Origin: Klenkia taihuensis
GTDB taxonomy: Bacteria > Actinomycetota > Actinomycetes > Mycobacteriales > Geodermatophilaceae
Assembly: GCF_900112525.1 (NCBI RefSeq)
Contig: NZ_FOMD01000003.1
Span: 248,001 to 312,000, forward strand
DNA length: 64,000 nucleotides
Direction of reading: 5' to 3'
Positions 1 to 9,646 of the stretch are shown piece after piece. Made by a program: the position numbers and the translations under genes. The stretch's first letter is position 1. Each line of letters begins with the position of its first letter. The notes beneath the pieces are model-generated. The model ran no database searches. It saw nothing but the letters and a program-made list of their open reading frames with translations, and was not told the DNA's origin.

Positions 1-236
1 ACCAGCTCGGTGAGCTCGGGTCGGTCGGGCACCGGGAAGGACGTGTAGGCGCCGCGCCCGCCGGCGGTGGGCCGGCCGTAGGCCTTGGCGGCGGTGCCGC
101 CGTCGGGCAGCGGCCGCACGGTGAGGGTCTGCAGGGTGAACTCCTCGCCCCGCCGGACGTCGGTCCACCGCAGGTGCTCGGGGACCACCACGTTCAGCGC
201 CAGCGCGACCACCTCGACGTCCACGCCGCCCAGCAT
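1..236 (-). CDS. hypothetical protein, 3' end beyond window
   Basis: Only the first 78 or so codons are inside the window. Reading leftward from ATG at 236 gives MLGGVDVEVVALALNVVVPE and continues open to the edge. It lies 29 bp after the fadB stop in the same orientation, so it probably belongs to the same transcript. An in-frame GTG at 260 would lengthen it by eight residues. Composition is typical of the neighbours (GC-rich third positions, no stops). I do not recognise the family, and no signal peptide or membrane segment is visible. The fatty-acid-oxidation context is the only functional hint. Confidence 0.55.
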   Translation of the reverse strand, partial: MLGGVDVEVVALALNVVVPEHLRWTDVRRGEEFTLQTLTVRPLPDGGTAAKAYGRPTAGGRGAYTSFPVPDRPELTEL

Positions 237-265
237 GGCGCGCCCCGCAGCGGGGCGCACCGTGC

Positions 266-2281
266 TCAGAGCGCGCCGACCCGCCGCAGGTGGGGGCTGA
301 TGCCGCCGAGCCAGAACGGCCAGCCGGCACCCAGCAGCATGGCCAGGTCGATGTCCTCGACGGCCTGCACCACGCCCTCGTCCAGCATCAGCGCGATCTC
401 CTCGGCCAGCGCCCGCTCCGCGTTCGCCCGCAGCTGCCCGGCGTCCGGCCCGGTGCCCGAGGAGGTGAACGCCTCGGCCAGCTCGGGGTCGACCACGCCG
501 GGCTCGCTGAACACCGACGGCTTGCCGAGCTCGACCATCCGGCGCAGCCCGTCGCCGACGGCGAACCGGTCGGGGAAGGCCTCGTGCATCCGCTCGGCGA
601 CGTGCAGCGCCACCGGCGGGCCGACCAGCGACAGCAGCTCGAACGGCGTCATGGGCAGGCCCAGCGGGTCCAGGGCGCGCTCGGCGACCTCGACCGGGGT
701 CCCGGCGTCGACCGCCGCGGTGACCTCGCCGAGGAACCGGGTGAGCAGCCGGTTGACCACGAACGCCGGGGCGTCGGCGACCAGCACGCAGGACTTGCCC
801 AGCTGCCTGCCGACGGCGAAGGCGGTGGCCAGCGTGGCGTCGTCGGTCCGGGCGGCCCGCACGACCTCCAGCAGCGGCAGCACCGCGACCGGGTTGAAGA
901 AGTGCATGCCGACGACCCGCTCGGGGTGGCGCAGCTGCGCCGCCATGTCGGTGATCGACAGCGCCGAGGTGTTGGTGGCCAGTACGCACGTGTCCGACAC
1001 GACCGCCTCGACCTCGGCGAACACCTGCTGCTTGACCGACAGCTCCTCGAACACGGCCTCGACGACCAGGTCGGCGTCGGCGAACGCGGTCTTCTCCAGC
1101 GACCCGGTGACCAGGCCCTTGAGCCGGTTCAGCGCGTCGGGGGACAACCGGCCCCGGCCGGCCAGCTTCTCCAGCTCGCCGTGCACCCAGCCCACGCCCT
1201 TGTCCACCCGGGCCTGGTCGACGTCGGTGAGCACCACCGGCACCTGCAGCTTGCGCAGGAACAGCAGCGCCAGCTGGGAGGCCATCAGCCCCGCCCCCAC
1301 GACACCGACCTTCGTGACCTTCCGTGCCAGGGCCTTGTCCGGCGCCCCGGCCGGGCGCTTGGCCCGCTTCTGGGTGAGGTCGAAGGCGTAGAGCGAGCTG
1401 CGCAGCTCCGGCGTCGTGATCAGGTCGGCCAGCGCCTCGTCCTCCGCGGCGGTGCCGTCGGTGAACGCCGCGTCGCGCGACAGCTCGAGCAGGTCCACGG
1501 CCCGGACGGCGGCCGGCGAGGCACCGCGGGTCCGCGCGGCCACGACCTGCCGGGCGCGGGCGATCGCGTCGTCCCAGGCGGCCGTGTCGACGGCCGGGCG
1601 GTCGACCGTGACCGCACCGGTGAGCACGCCGGCGGCCCACTCCAGCGAGCGCTCCAGGAAGTCGGCCGGCTCGAACAGCGCGTCGGCGATGCCCAGCTCC
1701 GCCGCCCGCGGACCCGACGTCATCCGGTTCTGCGACAGCGCGTTCTCGACGACCACCGTGACGGCGGCGTCGATGCCGATCAGCCGGGGCAGCAGCTGGG
1801 TGCCGCCCCAGCCCGGCACCAGGCCGAGGAACACCTCGGGGAAGGCCACGAACGCGCCCGTCGAGACGGTGCGGTGGTCGGCGTGCAGGGCCAGCTCCAG
1901 CCCGCCGCCGAGCGCCGCGCCGTTGACGAACGCGAAGGTGGGAACGGCGGCGTCGCGCAGCCTGGCGAACACCCGGTGGCCCTGGCGGGCGATCTCCAGC
2001 GCCTCGTCGCGGCTGCCGATGCGCGGGACGCCGGAGAGGTCGGCGCCGACGGCGAAGACGAACGGCTTGCCGGTGACGGCGATGCCCGCGACGTCGGCGG
2101 CGAGCGCCTGGTCCAGCGCCGCGTCCAGCGAGGCCAGCCCGCCCGGGCCGAAGGTGGAGGGCCGGGTGTGGTCGTGGCCGTTGTCCAGGGTGATCAGCGC
2201 CAGCGGCTTGCCGACCCCGGGCAGGTGGACCTGCCGCAGCAGCGCCCGGGTGACGACCTCGTCGGGGAACTGCTCGCTCAC
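266..2281 (-). CDS. fadB: fatty-acid oxidation multifunctional protein (enoyl-CoA hydratase / 3-hydroxyacyl-CoA dehydrogenase)
   Basis: A 671-residue cytoplasmic enzyme for steps two and three of beta-oxidation: hydration of enoyl-CoA, then NAD-dependent oxidation of 3-hydroxyacyl-CoA. Residues about 25-210 form a crotonase domain with the oxyanion loop GKPFVFAVGADLSG and the expected glutamates near 129 and 149. A Rossmann domain starts near 322 with VGAGLMA; the last glycine of the usual GxGxxG is Ala. The dyad motif HFFNPV is at 460-465, followed by the C-terminal 3HCDH domain. The GTG start overlaps the thiolase stop (GTGA), so the two subunits of the trifunctional complex are translationally coupled. 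Length is somewhat below the roughly 700-730 of proteobacterial FadB. Confidence 0.93.
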   Translation of the reverse strand: MSEQFPDEVVTRALLRQVHLPGVGKPLALITLDNGHDHTRPSTFGPGGLASLDAALDQALAADVAGIAVTGKPFVFAVGADLSGVPRIGSRDEALEIARQGHRVFARLRDAAVPTFAFVNGAALGGGLELALHADHRTVSTGAFVAFPEVFLGLVPGWGGTQLLPRLIGIDAAVTVVVENALSQNRMTSGPRAAELGIADALFEPADFLERSLEWAAGVLTGAVTVDRPAVDTAAWDDAIARARQVVAARTRGASPAAVRAVDLLELSRDAAFTDGTAAEDEALADLITTPELRSSLYAFDLTQKRAKRPAGAPDKALARKVTKVGVVGAGLMASQLALLFLRKLQVPVVLTDVDQARVDKGVGWVHGELEKLAGRGRLSPDALNRLKGLVTGSLEKTAFADADLVVEAVFEELSVKQQVFAEVEAVVSDTCVLATNTSALSITDMAAQLRHPERVVGMHFFNPVAVLPLLEVVRAARTDDATLATAFAVGRQLGKSCVLVADAPAFVVNRLLTRFLGEVTAAVDAGTPVEVAERALDPLGLPMTPFELLSLVGPPVALHVAERMHEAFPDRFAVGDGLRRMVELGKPSVFSEPGVVDPELAEAFTSSGTGPDAGQLRANAERALAEEIALMLDEGVVQAVEDIDLAMLLGAGWPFWLGGISPHLRRVGAL

Positions 2282-3480
2282 TTCGCGCCCTCCCAGGCCG
2301 GGTTCTCCCAGATGACCGATCCGCCCATGCCGATGCCGATGCACATCGCCGTCAGCCCGTACCGGACGTCGGGGCGCTCGGCGAACTGCCGCGACAGCTG
2401 CGTCATCAGCCGGACGCCGGAGGAGGCGAGCGGGTGGCCCACCGCGATGGCCCCGCCCCACGGGTTGACCCGCGGGTCGTCGTCGGCGATGCCGAAGTGG
2501 TCCAGGAAGGCCAGCACCTGGACGGCGAAGGCCTCGTTGAGCTCGAACAGCCCGATGTCGTCGATGGTCAGGCCGGTGCGGGCCAGCGCCTTCTCCGTCG
2601 CCGGCACCGGGCCGATGCCCATCACCTCGGGCTCGACGCCGGTGAAGCCGAAGCCGACCAGCCGCATGCCGATCGGCAGTCCGAGCTCGACGGCGACGTC
2701 CTCGGCGGCCAGCAGCGAGGCGGTGGCGCCGTCGTTGAGCCCGGCCGCGTTGCCGGCGGTGACGTGGCCGTGCGGCCGGAACGGGGTCCTGAGGTCCGCC
2801 AGCGCCTCGACGGTCGTGCCCGGGCGGGGCGGCTCGTCGGCGGTGGCCAGGCCCCAGCCCTGCTCGGCCGAGCGGGTGGCCACCGGCACCAGCTCGGGGC
2901 CGATCTTGCCGGCCGCCAGCGCGGCGGCGTACTTGTCCTGGCTGCCGACGGCGAAGGCGTCGGCGCGCTGCTTGGTCAGGTGCGGGTAGCGGTCGTGCAG
3001 GTTCTCCGCCGTCGAGCCCATCACCAGCGCCGAGGAGTCGACGATCTTCTCGGACACGAAGCGCGGGTTGGGGTCGACGCCCTCGCCCATCGGGTGGTGC
3101 CCCATGTGCTCGACGCCGCCGGCGATGGCGACGTCGTAGGCGCCGAACGCGATGCCCGACGCGGTGGTGGTCACCGCGGTCATCGCGCCGGCGCACATCC
3201 GGTCGATCGCGAACCCGGGGACGCTCTTCGGCAGGCCGGCCAGCAGCGCGGCCGTGCGGCCGATGGTCAGGCCCTGGTCGCCGATCTGGGTCGTCGCGGC
3301 GATGGCCACCTCGTCGACCCGGTCGGGCGGCAGCTGCGGGTTGCGGCGCATCAGCTCGCGGATGCAGCGCACCACCAGGTCGTCGGCGCGGGTCTGGGCG
3401 TACATGCCCTTCGGGCCGGCCTTGCCGAACGGGGTGCGCACGCCGTCGACGAAGACGACCTCGCGCAGGGAGCGGGACAC
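2278..3480 (-). CDS. fadA: acetyl-CoA C-acyltransferase (thiolase)
   Basis: A 400-residue thiolase catalysing the last beta-oxidation step, thiolytic release of acetyl-CoA. The N-terminus REVVFVDGVRTPFGK is standard. The acyl-accepting cysteine is C96 in DRMCAGAM. The catalytic His lies in GGAIAVGHPLASSG near residue 355, and the second cysteine in MCIGIGMGG near the C-terminus. I chose GTG at 3480 because GGAGG lies four bases upstream; longer starts lack this and add a non-homologous leader. It is first of the fadA-fadB pair and overlaps fadB by 4 bp. The 120 bp upstream is noncoding and separates it from RNase D. Confidence 0.95.
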   Translation of the reverse strand: MSRSLREVVFVDGVRTPFGKAGPKGMYAQTRADDLVVRCIRELMRRNPQLPPDRVDEVAIAATTQIGDQGLTIGRTAALLAGLPKSVPGFAIDRMCAGAMTAVTTTASGIAFGAYDVAIAGGVEHMGHHPMGEGVDPNPRFVSEKIVDSSALVMGSTAENLHDRYPHLTKQRADAFAVGSQDKYAAALAAGKIGPELVPVATRSAEQGWGLATADEPPRPGTTVEALADLRTPFRPHGHVTAGNAAGLNDGATASLLAAEDVAVELGLPIGMRLVGFGFTGVEPEVMGIGPVPATEKALARTGLTIDDIGLFELNEAFAVQVLAFLDHFGIADDDPRVNPWGGAIAVGHPLASSGVRLMTQLSRQFAERPDVRYGLTAMCIGIGMGGSVIWENPAWEGAK

Positions 3481-3600
3481 GGGACCTCCGTGGGGGTGCG
3501 GGTCGCGGCGGGGACCGCGTCGCGCCACAAGTTACCCGTCGGTAACCCCGCGCCCGCCACCGCCCTCGGACCGCCCTCCGCGCCGGGGCGGGGTCCCGGG

Positions 3601-4830
3601 TCAGGCCAGCGAGGCGGCGTCCGCGAGCAGGTCGCGGGTCAGGTCGACCTGCCACTGCCGCGCCCCGCCGGCGCGCAGCGCGTCGGCGACCGTCCCCGGG
3701 GTGACCTCGGCGGGCGGGGACCACATGAGCCGGCGGACCAGGTCGGGGGAGAGCAGGTTCTCCACCGGCACCGACCACTGCTCGGCCAGCGCGGCGAGCC
3801 CGGCGCGGGCGGCCTTGAGGCGCTTGTCGGCGTCGGGGTCGCGGTCGGCCCAGCGGTTCACCGGCGGCGGTCCGTCGCCGGGCAGGCTGTGCGGCGGCAG
3901 CTGGTCCTCGGGGACGGCGCGGCCCTTCTGCAGCGCGCCGAACCAGGTGCCGGCGATCTTGCGGTTGGACCGACCGCGGAAGACCGGCAGGTCGGCCAGC
4001 GCCTCGACGGTCGCCGGGTCGGCGGCGACCGCGGCCACCATCGCGGAGTCGGGCAGCACCCGGCCGGGGGCCACGTCGCGGCGGCGGGCCAGCAGGTCGC
4101 GGGCCTCCCAGAGCGCCCGCAGCAGGGCCAGCTGGCGCCGGCTGCGCAGCGAGTGCATGCCGGAGGTGCGCCGCCACGGGTCGACCCGCGGGGCGGGCGG
4201 GCCGGCGGCGAGGATGGCCTCGAACTCCTGCCGCGCCCACTCGGTCTTGCCCTGCTCCTCGAGGATCGCGGCGAGGGCGTCGCGCAGCTCGACGAGCACC
4301 TCGACGTCCAGCGCGGCGTAGACCAGCCAGTCGGTGGGCAGCGGCCGGGTGGACCAGTCCGCCGCCGAGTGGCCCTTCTGCAGCGTGTAGCCCAGCAGCG
4401 ACTCCACGACCGCGCCCAGCCCGACCCGGGGCAGCCCGGCGAGGCGGGCGGCGAGCTCGGTGTCGAACAGCCGGGCGGGCACCAGGCCGATCTCGGCCAG
4501 GCAGGGCAGGTCCTGGTTGGCCGCGTGCAGCACCCACTCGACGTCGCCGATGGACGCCTGCACGGGGGAGAGGTCGGGCAGCGGGACGGGGTCGACCAGC
4601 CCGGTGCCCGAACCTGCCCGCCTCAGCTGCACCAGGTAGGCCTTCTGGCCGTAGCGGTAGCCCGAGGCGCGCTCGGCGTCCACCGCGACCGGGCCGCTGC
4701 CGGCGGCCAGCGCCGCGGCGTAGTCGACCAGGGCGGTGGAGGTCTCGATGACCGGGGGCAGGCCGTCGCGCGGTGCCAGCAGGGGCACCGCGGTCGACTC
4801 CGCGGCGGGGACCTCGGCCGGCTCGGTCAC
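3601..4830 (-). CDS. rnd: ribonuclease D (3'-5' exonuclease with HRDC domain)
   Basis: A 409-residue RNase D-family enzyme, expected to trim 3' ends of tRNA and other small RNAs. The DEDD exonuclease domain spans about residues 30-200: D51 and E53 lie in AVDAERASGYRY, the next Asp in AANQDLPCL, and the last Asp in YAALDVEVLVEL. An HRDC-like helical region follows at about 215-300, then an actinobacterial C-terminal extension. The GTG start overlaps the stop of the upstream regulator (GTGA), so the two are coupled. DUF3000, regulator and RNase D next to hemE is a layout I recall from other actinobacteria. Confidence 0.9.
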   Translation of the reverse strand: MTEPAEVPAAESTAVPLLAPRDGLPPVIETSTALVDYAAALAAGSGPVAVDAERASGYRYGQKAYLVQLRRAGSGTGLVDPVPLPDLSPVQASIGDVEWVLHAANQDLPCLAEIGLVPARLFDTELAARLAGLPRVGLGAVVESLLGYTLQKGHSAADWSTRPLPTDWLVYAALDVEVLVELRDALAAILEEQGKTEWARQEFEAILAAGPPAPRVDPWRRTSGMHSLRSRRQLALLRALWEARDLLARRRDVAPGRVLPDSAMVAAVAADPATVEALADLPVFRGRSNRKIAGTWFGALQKGRAVPEDQLPPHSLPGDGPPPVNRWADRDPDADKRLKAARAGLAALAEQWSVPVENLLSPDLVRRLMWSPPAEVTPGTVADALRAGGARQWQVDLTRDLLADAASLA

Positions 4831-5549
4831 GAGATCACCCCGCTCCGGATGCCCAGCGCCACCATGTGCGCGCGGTCGCCGGTGCCCAGCTTGCGCGCGA
4901 TGCGGGCCAGGTGGCTCTTCACCGTGAGGGCGGACAGGTCCACCAAGTCACCGATCTCCTTGTTCGTGTGCCCCTCGGCGACCAGCCGGAGGATGTCGAC
5001 CTCGCGGGCCGAGAGGTGGCCGGGGCCGTCGTCGGACGGGATCCGGGTGAGGCCGACGGCCAGGCTGCTGGCGATGCCGGGGTCGGCCCAGACCTCCCCG
5101 GCGATCGCGGCCCGCAGGCCCTCGGTCAGCACGGCCAGCGGCGAGGTCTTGAGCAGGTAGCCCTGCACCCCGGCGAGGAACGCCGCCCGCACCACGCCCG
5201 GGTCGGTGACCGCGGTCAGCGCCACCACCACCGGCCAGCCGTCGGCGCGCAGCACGGGCAGCAGCTCCAGGCCGCGGCCCGGTGGGCCGGGCACCGGGCC
5301 GGTGCCGTCGGGCAGGTCGACGTCGAGCACGCACAGCGCCCGTGGCCCGGAGACGTGCGCGCGCACCCGGGCCTCGTCCAGCCCGGCCGCCTCCTCGACG
5401 TCCCGGGCGCCCAGCGCGCGCAGCCGCCCGGCGAGCGCCTCGCGGACCAGGGGCGCCGGGTCGACGACGAGGGCGGTGGCGTCGGGGGGCAGCAGCGCAC
5501 CGTCGGCACGCGTGTGTCCCAGGGTCACCGGCGGTCGCTCCAGCGTCAC
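4827..5549 (-). CDS. orphan LuxR/NarL-type response regulator
   Basis: A 240-residue DNA-binding regulator. The receiver domain (about 22-150) has the phospho-acceptor Asp in VLDVDLPDG, the Thr in ALTAVTD and the Lys in YLLKTSP. The usual Asp pair after beta-1 is VVDPAP, so one acidic residue of the Mg2+ site is replaced by Pro and phosphorylation may be weak or absent. Residues 175-238 are a LuxR helix-turn-helix (LSAREVDILRLVAEGHTNKE). No histidine kinase is nearby. It starts with GTG at 5549, a TAGAGT hexamer lies about 65 bp upstream, and it overlaps the RNase D start by 4 bp. Confidence 0.88.
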   Translation of the reverse strand: MTLERPPVTLGHTRADGALLPPDATALVVDPAPLVREALAGRLRALGARDVEEAAGLDEARVRAHVSGPRALCVLDVDLPDGTGPVPGPPGRGLELLPVLRADGWPVVVALTAVTDPGVVRAAFLAGVQGYLLKTSPLAVLTEGLRAAIAGEVWADPGIASSLAVGLTRIPSDDGPGHLSAREVDILRLVAEGHTNKEIGDLVDLSALTVKSHLARIARKLGTGDRAHMVALGIRSGVIS

Positions 5550-5615
5550 GGCCGTCCCGTGCGTCGCCGCAGCCGGCCCATCCGTCGTTGCTCCGGATGG
5601 AGCAGCCAGCCCACT

Positions 5616-6257
5616 CTAGGAGGTCGCGCCGCCCGGTGCCCGCCCCTGCCCGAGCAGGTGCACCCCCGGAGGGGGGAGGCCGGCGGCGTTGCCGAGGACT
5701 TCGAGCCAGGCGCCGAGGTGGCGGTCGAGGTCGGTGCCGACCGCGGTCCAGGACGCCCGGATCTCCACGTCGACGGAGTGCTCGGGCCCGGCGATGTCGC
5801 CGAAGCGGGTGGAGGCCGTGCGGGTCACCGTGCCGCCGAGGGAGTGGTGGTCGGCGCCGTGGTCGACGAGGGCCTCGACCAGCCAGCTCCAGGCCACCGA
5901 CGAGAACATCTCGTCGTCGACCATCGTCTCGTCGGTGACCGCCGAGACGTAGCCGACGCAGCGGGTGGTGCCGTCCCAGGCCTCGTGCCCGGCGGGGTCG
6001 TACAGGACGATGAACCGGCCGCTGGCGATCTCCAGGTCGTCCTCGCCGGGGGCATCGCCGGCGGGTTCGGCCACCCGGGCACCGATGGCGTGCGACCAGG
6101 GGGCCAGCCGCTGCGGGGCGGGGATGTGCTCCAGCTGGACCTCGCGGCGGGCGCGGACGGTGGCCAGGGCGTCGAGGCCGGCCTGGAACTCGGCCGGCGG
6201 CGGGGGCCGTTCGGCGTCCCCTCCCGGCGCGCGCCCCGTGCTGCGCTGTGGATCCAC
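5616..6257 (-). CDS. DUF3000 family protein
   Basis: A 213-residue protein of actinobacterial family DUF3000, function unknown. Recognisable blocks are LAPWSHAIGARV, GRFIVLYDPAGHEAWDGTTR and GYVSAVTDETMVDDEMFSSV, in that order, followed by a segment containing WSWLVEAL. It has no signal peptide or membrane helix, so it is probably cytoplasmic. It is divergent from hemE. The start is GTG at 6257; TACCCT lies six bases upstream with no Shine-Dalgarno sequence, suggesting leaderless transcription. Its position next to hemE, a LuxR regulator and RNase D is characteristic, but no direct role in heme synthesis can be read from the sequence. Confidence 0.88.
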   Translation of the reverse strand: MDPQRSTGRAPGGDAERPPPPAEFQAGLDALATVRARREVQLEHIPAPQRLAPWSHAIGARVAEPAGDAPGEDDLEIASGRFIVLYDPAGHEAWDGTTRCVGYVSAVTDETMVDDEMFSSVAWSWLVEALVDHGADHHSLGGTVTRTASTRFGDIAGPEHSVDVEIRASWTAVGTDLDRHLGAWLEVLGNAAGLPPPGVHLLGQGRAPGGATS

Positions 6258-6263
6258 GCCCGA

Positions 6264-6269
6264 AGGGTA
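6264..6269 (-). promoter_or_regulatory. putative leaderless -10 (TACCCT) of the DUF3000 gene
   Basis: TACCCT on the minus strand is six bases before the GTG at 6257, matching the TANNNT spacing seen before several other genes here. No ribosome-binding sequence lies between. Inferred. Confidence 0.4.
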
Positions 6270-6420
6270 GGTCGCTGTACCGAGGCGGCGCCTGCGCGAC
6301 GCGCCAACCGGTCATGCACGCAGAGTGATGAGGTACGGCGTGTCGTGTTCGGCGGGTCGCTGACCGGCCCTCGCGGCACCCCGCGGCCGACCCGCACCGG
6401 GTCTGGGAGGATGGCTGGTC

Positions 6421-7530
6421 GTGGGCACAGCAGCAGGACCGGACACCGCCAGCACGCCGTCCCCGGCCGACTCGGCCCTCGTGCGCGCCGCGCTCGGCCG
6501 ACCGGTCGACCGCACCCCGGTGTGGTTCATGCGCCAGGCCGGCCGGTCGCTGCCCGAGTACCGCGCGCTGCGCGCCGGCACCGCCATGCTGCAGGCCTGC
6601 CAGGACCCCGACCTGGTCACCGAGATCACCCTGCAGCCGGTCCGCCGGCACGGGGTGGACGCCGCGATCCTCTTCTCCGACATCGTGCTGCCGCTGGTGG
6701 TGGCCGGGGTGGACATCGAGATCAAGGCCGGCATCGGCCCGGTGGTCGCGCAGCCGGTGCGCAGCGTGGCCGACGTCGACGCCCTGCCCGACCTCGAGCC
6801 CGAGGCCCTGGGGTTCCTCACCACCGCGGTCGGCCGGCTGGTCGGTGAGCTGGGCGCCACGCCGCTGATCGGCTTCGCCGGTGCGCCGTTCACCCTGGCC
6901 ACCTACCTCATCGAGGGCGGGCCCTCCAAGGAGCACGCCCGCACCAAGGCGTTCATGCTCTCCGAGCCCGAGGCCTGGCAGCGGCTGCTGGCCAAGCTGG
7001 CGGTCTCGGCGTCGGTGTTCCTGCGCGCCCAGGTCGACGCGGGCGCCTCCGCCGTCCAGCTGTTCGACTCCTGGGCCGGGGTGCTGTCGGCGGCCGACTA
7101 CGCCGCCCGGGTGCTGCCGCACTCGCGCGCGGTGTTCGACGGCCTGGGCGACCGCGCCGCCGGCGAGCGGGACGTGCCGCGGATCCACTTCGGCGTCGGC
7201 ACCGGGGAGCTGCTGCCGCTGATCGGGGACGCCGGCGCCGACGTCGTCGGGGTGGACTGGCGGGTGCCGCTGGACGAGGCCGCCCGCCGGGTGGGTCCCG
7301 GCTACTCGCTGCAGGGCAACCTCGACCCCGCCGTCCTGCTGGCCGACCGGGCCACCCTGGACGCCGAGGTCCGGCGCATCGTGCAGCAGGGCCGTGCAGC
7401 GCGGGGGCACATCTTCAACCTGGGCCACGGCGTGCTGCCCGACACCGACCCGGGCGCGATCACCCACGCCGTGGAGCTGGTGCACGAGCTGAGCGGGTCC
7501 GGGGACACCGAGCTGACGGCCCGGGCATGA
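6421..7530 (+). CDS. hemE: uroporphyrinogen decarboxylase
   Basis: A 369-residue cytosolic enzyme converting uroporphyrinogen III to coproporphyrinogen III by four decarboxylations. The N-terminal signature [16 protein letters not shown] is at 34-49 and includes the two substrate-carboxylate arginines (38, 42). The catalytic Asp sits in LFSDIVLPL, and the C-terminal [11 protein letters not shown] motif is present. The start is GTG at 6421 with GGGAGG about ten bases upstream; a conserved core begins some 20 residues later. The stop overlaps the ATG of hemY by four bases. First gene of a three-gene heme operon. Confidence 0.95.
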   Translation: MGTAAGPDTASTPSPADSALVRAALGRPVDRTPVWFMRQAGRSLPEYRALRAGTAMLQACQDPDLVTEITLQPVRRHGVDAAILFSDIVLPLVVAGVDIEIKAGIGPVVAQPVRSVADVDALPDLEPEALGFLTTAVGRLVGELGATPLIGFAGAPFTLATYLIEGGPSKEHARTKAFMLSEPEAWQRLLAKLAVSASVFLRAQVDAGASAVQLFDSWAGVLSAADYAARVLPHSRAVFDGLGDRAAGERDVPRIHFGVGTGELLPLIGDAGADVVGVDWRVPLDEAARRVGPGYSLQGNLDPAVLLADRATLDAEVRRIVQQGRAARGHIFNLGHGVLPDTDPGAITHAVELVHELSGSGDTELTARA

Positions 7531-8897
7531 GCCGGCTGGTCGTCGTCGGGGCCGGCATCACCGGGCTGACGGCGGCCTGGGCCTGGCACCGGGAGCACCC
7601 CGACGGCGAGGTCGTGGTGCTGGAGGCCGGTGACCGGGTCGGCGGGAAGCTGGGCCGGGTCCGGCTGGCCGGCACCTGGTACGACACGGGCGCGGAGGCC
7701 GTGCTGGCCCGGGTGCCCGACGCGGTCGCGCTGATGGCCGAGCTGGGCCTGGAGACCGTCGTCCCGGCGACCACCTCGGCGTCCGTCGTGCTGCCCACCG
7801 GCCGGCACCGGCTGCCGGCCGGCACGCTGCTGGGCGTGCCCACCTCGCCCGACGGGCTGGACGGCGTGCTGTCGCCCGAGGGCGTCGCCCGGGTGCGCGC
7901 GGAGGCCTCGTTGCAGCCGCTGCACTTCGACGCCGACCGCACCGTCGGGGACCTGCTGCGCGAGCGCCTGGGTGACGAGGTGGTCGACCGGCTGGTCGAG
8001 CCGCTGCTGGGCGGGGTGTACGCCGGGCAGGCCGACCGGCTGTCGGTGCGGGCCACCATGCCGGCGCTGGCCGCGCAGCTGCCCCGGCACACCTCGGTGG
8101 TCGCCGCCGCCGCGGCCGCCCGCGACGCCGGGGCGCGCAGCCGGGAGGCCGCCGCGGGCACCCCGGACGGCCCGGTCTTCGTCACGCTCCCCGACGGCGT
8201 CGCCGGCCTGCCGCACGCGCTGGCCGCCGCGCTGCCCGGGGGCGCCGTCCGGCTGCGGACCCCGGCGCACACCCTGCGGCGCGATGGCGCGGGGTTCGCG
8301 CTCACCGTGGGTGCCGACCACGAGCCGGTGACCGCGGACGCCGTCGTCGTGGCGGTGCCGGCCGGCAAGGCCGCGAGGCTGCTGGCCGACGTCGCGCCGG
8401 GCGCGGTCGAGCCGCTGGGCGGCATCCCCTACGCCTCGATGGCGGTGGTCGCGATGGCGTTCCCCGGCCAGGAGGTCGCGGCCGGCTCGGGGTTGCTGGT
8501 GCCCCCGGCGACCGGCCGGCTGGTCAAGGGCGTCACGGTGTCCTCGCAGAAGTGGCCGCACCTGTCCGGCGACGGTCTGCTGCGGGTGCGCTCCTCGGTG
8601 GGCCGCTACCTGGAGGAGGAGCAGCTGCAGCGCAGCGACGCCGACCTGACCGCCGCGGTGGTCGCCGAGGTCGCCGAGCTGCTCGGGCTGTCCCGGCCGG
8701 AGCCGGTGGAGACCCACCTGGTCCGCTGGGGCGGCGGGCTGCCGCAGTACCTGGTCGGCCACCCCGAGCGGGTGGCCGCGGTGCGCGCCGCGGTGGCCGA
8801 CGTCCCCGGGCTGGCCGTGGCCGGTGCGGCCTACGACGGCGTCGGCGTGCCGGCGTGCATCGGCAGCGGCCGCCGGGCGGTGGCGACCCTCACCTGA
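7527..8897 (+). CDS. hemY: coproporphyrinogen III oxidase / protoporphyrinogen oxidase, FAD-dependent
   Basis: A 456-residue flavoprotein that oxidises porphyrinogen to porphyrin with O2. The N-terminal dinucleotide-binding motif is [16 protein letters not shown] at residues 4-19, followed by a glutamate-containing strand ([15 protein letters not shown]). The C-terminal FAD block is [20 protein letters not shown]. In an actinobacterium with HemQ next door, the expected substrate is coproporphyrinogen III (CgoX activity) rather than protoporphyrinogen IX; this is family knowledge. It is translationally coupled to hemE (ATGA overlap) and followed 32 bp later by hemQ. Confidence 0.92.
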   Translation: MSRLVVVGAGITGLTAAWAWHREHPDGEVVVLEAGDRVGGKLGRVRLAGTWYDTGAEAVLARVPDAVALMAELGLETVVPATTSASVVLPTGRHRLPAGTLLGVPTSPDGLDGVLSPEGVARVRAEASLQPLHFDADRTVGDLLRERLGDEVVDRLVEPLLGGVYAGQADRLSVRATMPALAAQLPRHTSVVAAAAAARDAGARSREAAAGTPDGPVFVTLPDGVAGLPHALAAALPGGAVRLRTPAHTLRRDGAGFALTVGADHEPVTADAVVVAVPAGKAARLLADVAPGAVEPLGGIPYASMAVVAMAFPGQEVAAGSGLLVPPATGRLVKGVTVSSQKWPHLSGDGLLRVRSSVGRYLEEEQLQRSDADLTAAVVAEVAELLGLSRPEPVETHLVRWGGGLPQYLVGHPERVAAVRAAVADVPGLAVAGAAYDGVGVPACIGSGRRAVATLT

Positions 8898-8929
8898 CCG
8901 GCCCCGGTCGGCGGGGGAGAATGGCGGGC

Positions 8930-9646
8930 ATGACCGACCAGCCCGAGCAGAAGAGCATCGGCAAGCGGGCCAACGAGCTCAACGCCACCATCCGCTACAC
9001 CATGTGGTCGGTGTTCCGGCTCGCCCGGCCCTTCGGCGACGACGACCGGCAGGGCGCGGCCGACGAGCTGCAGTCGCTGGTCGAGGAGCTGGCCGGCAAG
9101 GACGTCGTCGTCCGCGGGCTCTACGACGTCGCGGGCCTGCGGGCCGACGCCGACGTCATGGTCTGGTGGCACGCCGCCGACGCCGAGGCCCTGCAGGAGG
9201 CCTACACCCGGCTGCGCCGGTCCGCCCTGGGCCGGCGCCTGGAGCCGGTCTGGTCGCAGATGGCCCTGCACCGGCCGGCGGAGTTCAACCGCTCGCACAT
9301 CCCGGCGTTCCTGGCCGACGAGGAGCCCCGCCGCTTCGTCTGCGTCTACCCGTTCGTGCGGTCCTACGAGTGGTACCTGCTGCCCGACGAGGAGCGGCGG
9401 GACATGCTCAAGGAGCACGGCATGCAGGCCCGGCCCTACCCCGACGTGCGCGCCAACACGGTCGCCTCGTTCGGCCTGGGCGACTACGAGTGGATCCTGG
9501 CCTTCGAGGCCGACGAGCTGCACCGCATCGTCGACCTCATGCGCGACCTGCGGGCCAGCCGGGCCCGGCGGCACGTGCGCGAGGAGATCCCGTTCTACAC
9601 CGGCACCCGTCGCTCAGCGGGGGAGCTGGTGGCCGGGCTGGCCTGA
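8930..9646 (+). CDS. hemQ: hydrogen-peroxide-dependent heme synthase (coproheme decarboxylase)
   Basis: A 238-residue chlorite-dismutase-fold protein, ChdC/HemQ, which decarboxylates coproheme III to heme b. Supporting motifs are the N-terminal RYTMWSVFR, the segment [12 protein letters not shown] near 140-151 carrying the reactive Tyr, and MLKEHG near 159-164 with the likely proximal heme His. I chose ATG at 8930, ten bases after GGGGGAG; an in-frame ATG at 8921 lies only one base after it. It ends the hemE-hemY-hemQ operon. Its last 33 bases overlap the convergent small membrane-protein gene. Confidence 0.93.
   Translation: MTDQPEQKSIGKRANELNATIRYTMWSVFRLARPFGDDDRQGAADELQSLVEELAGKDVVVRGLYDVAGLRADADVMVWWHAADAEALQEAYTRLRRSALGRRLEPVWSQMALHRPAEFNRSHIPAFLADEEPRRFVCVYPFVRSYEWYLLPDEERRDMLKEHGMQARPYPDVRANTVASFGLGDYEWILAFEADELHRIVDLMRDLRASRARRHVREEIPFYTGTRRSAGELVAGLA

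Noticed and set aside
266-4537. A 1423-codon minus-strand frame spanning RNase D, fadA and fadB
   Set aside because: Only the last 671 codons are a real protein (FadB). The upstream part is Arg/Pro/Gly-rich readthrough of other frames with no motif.
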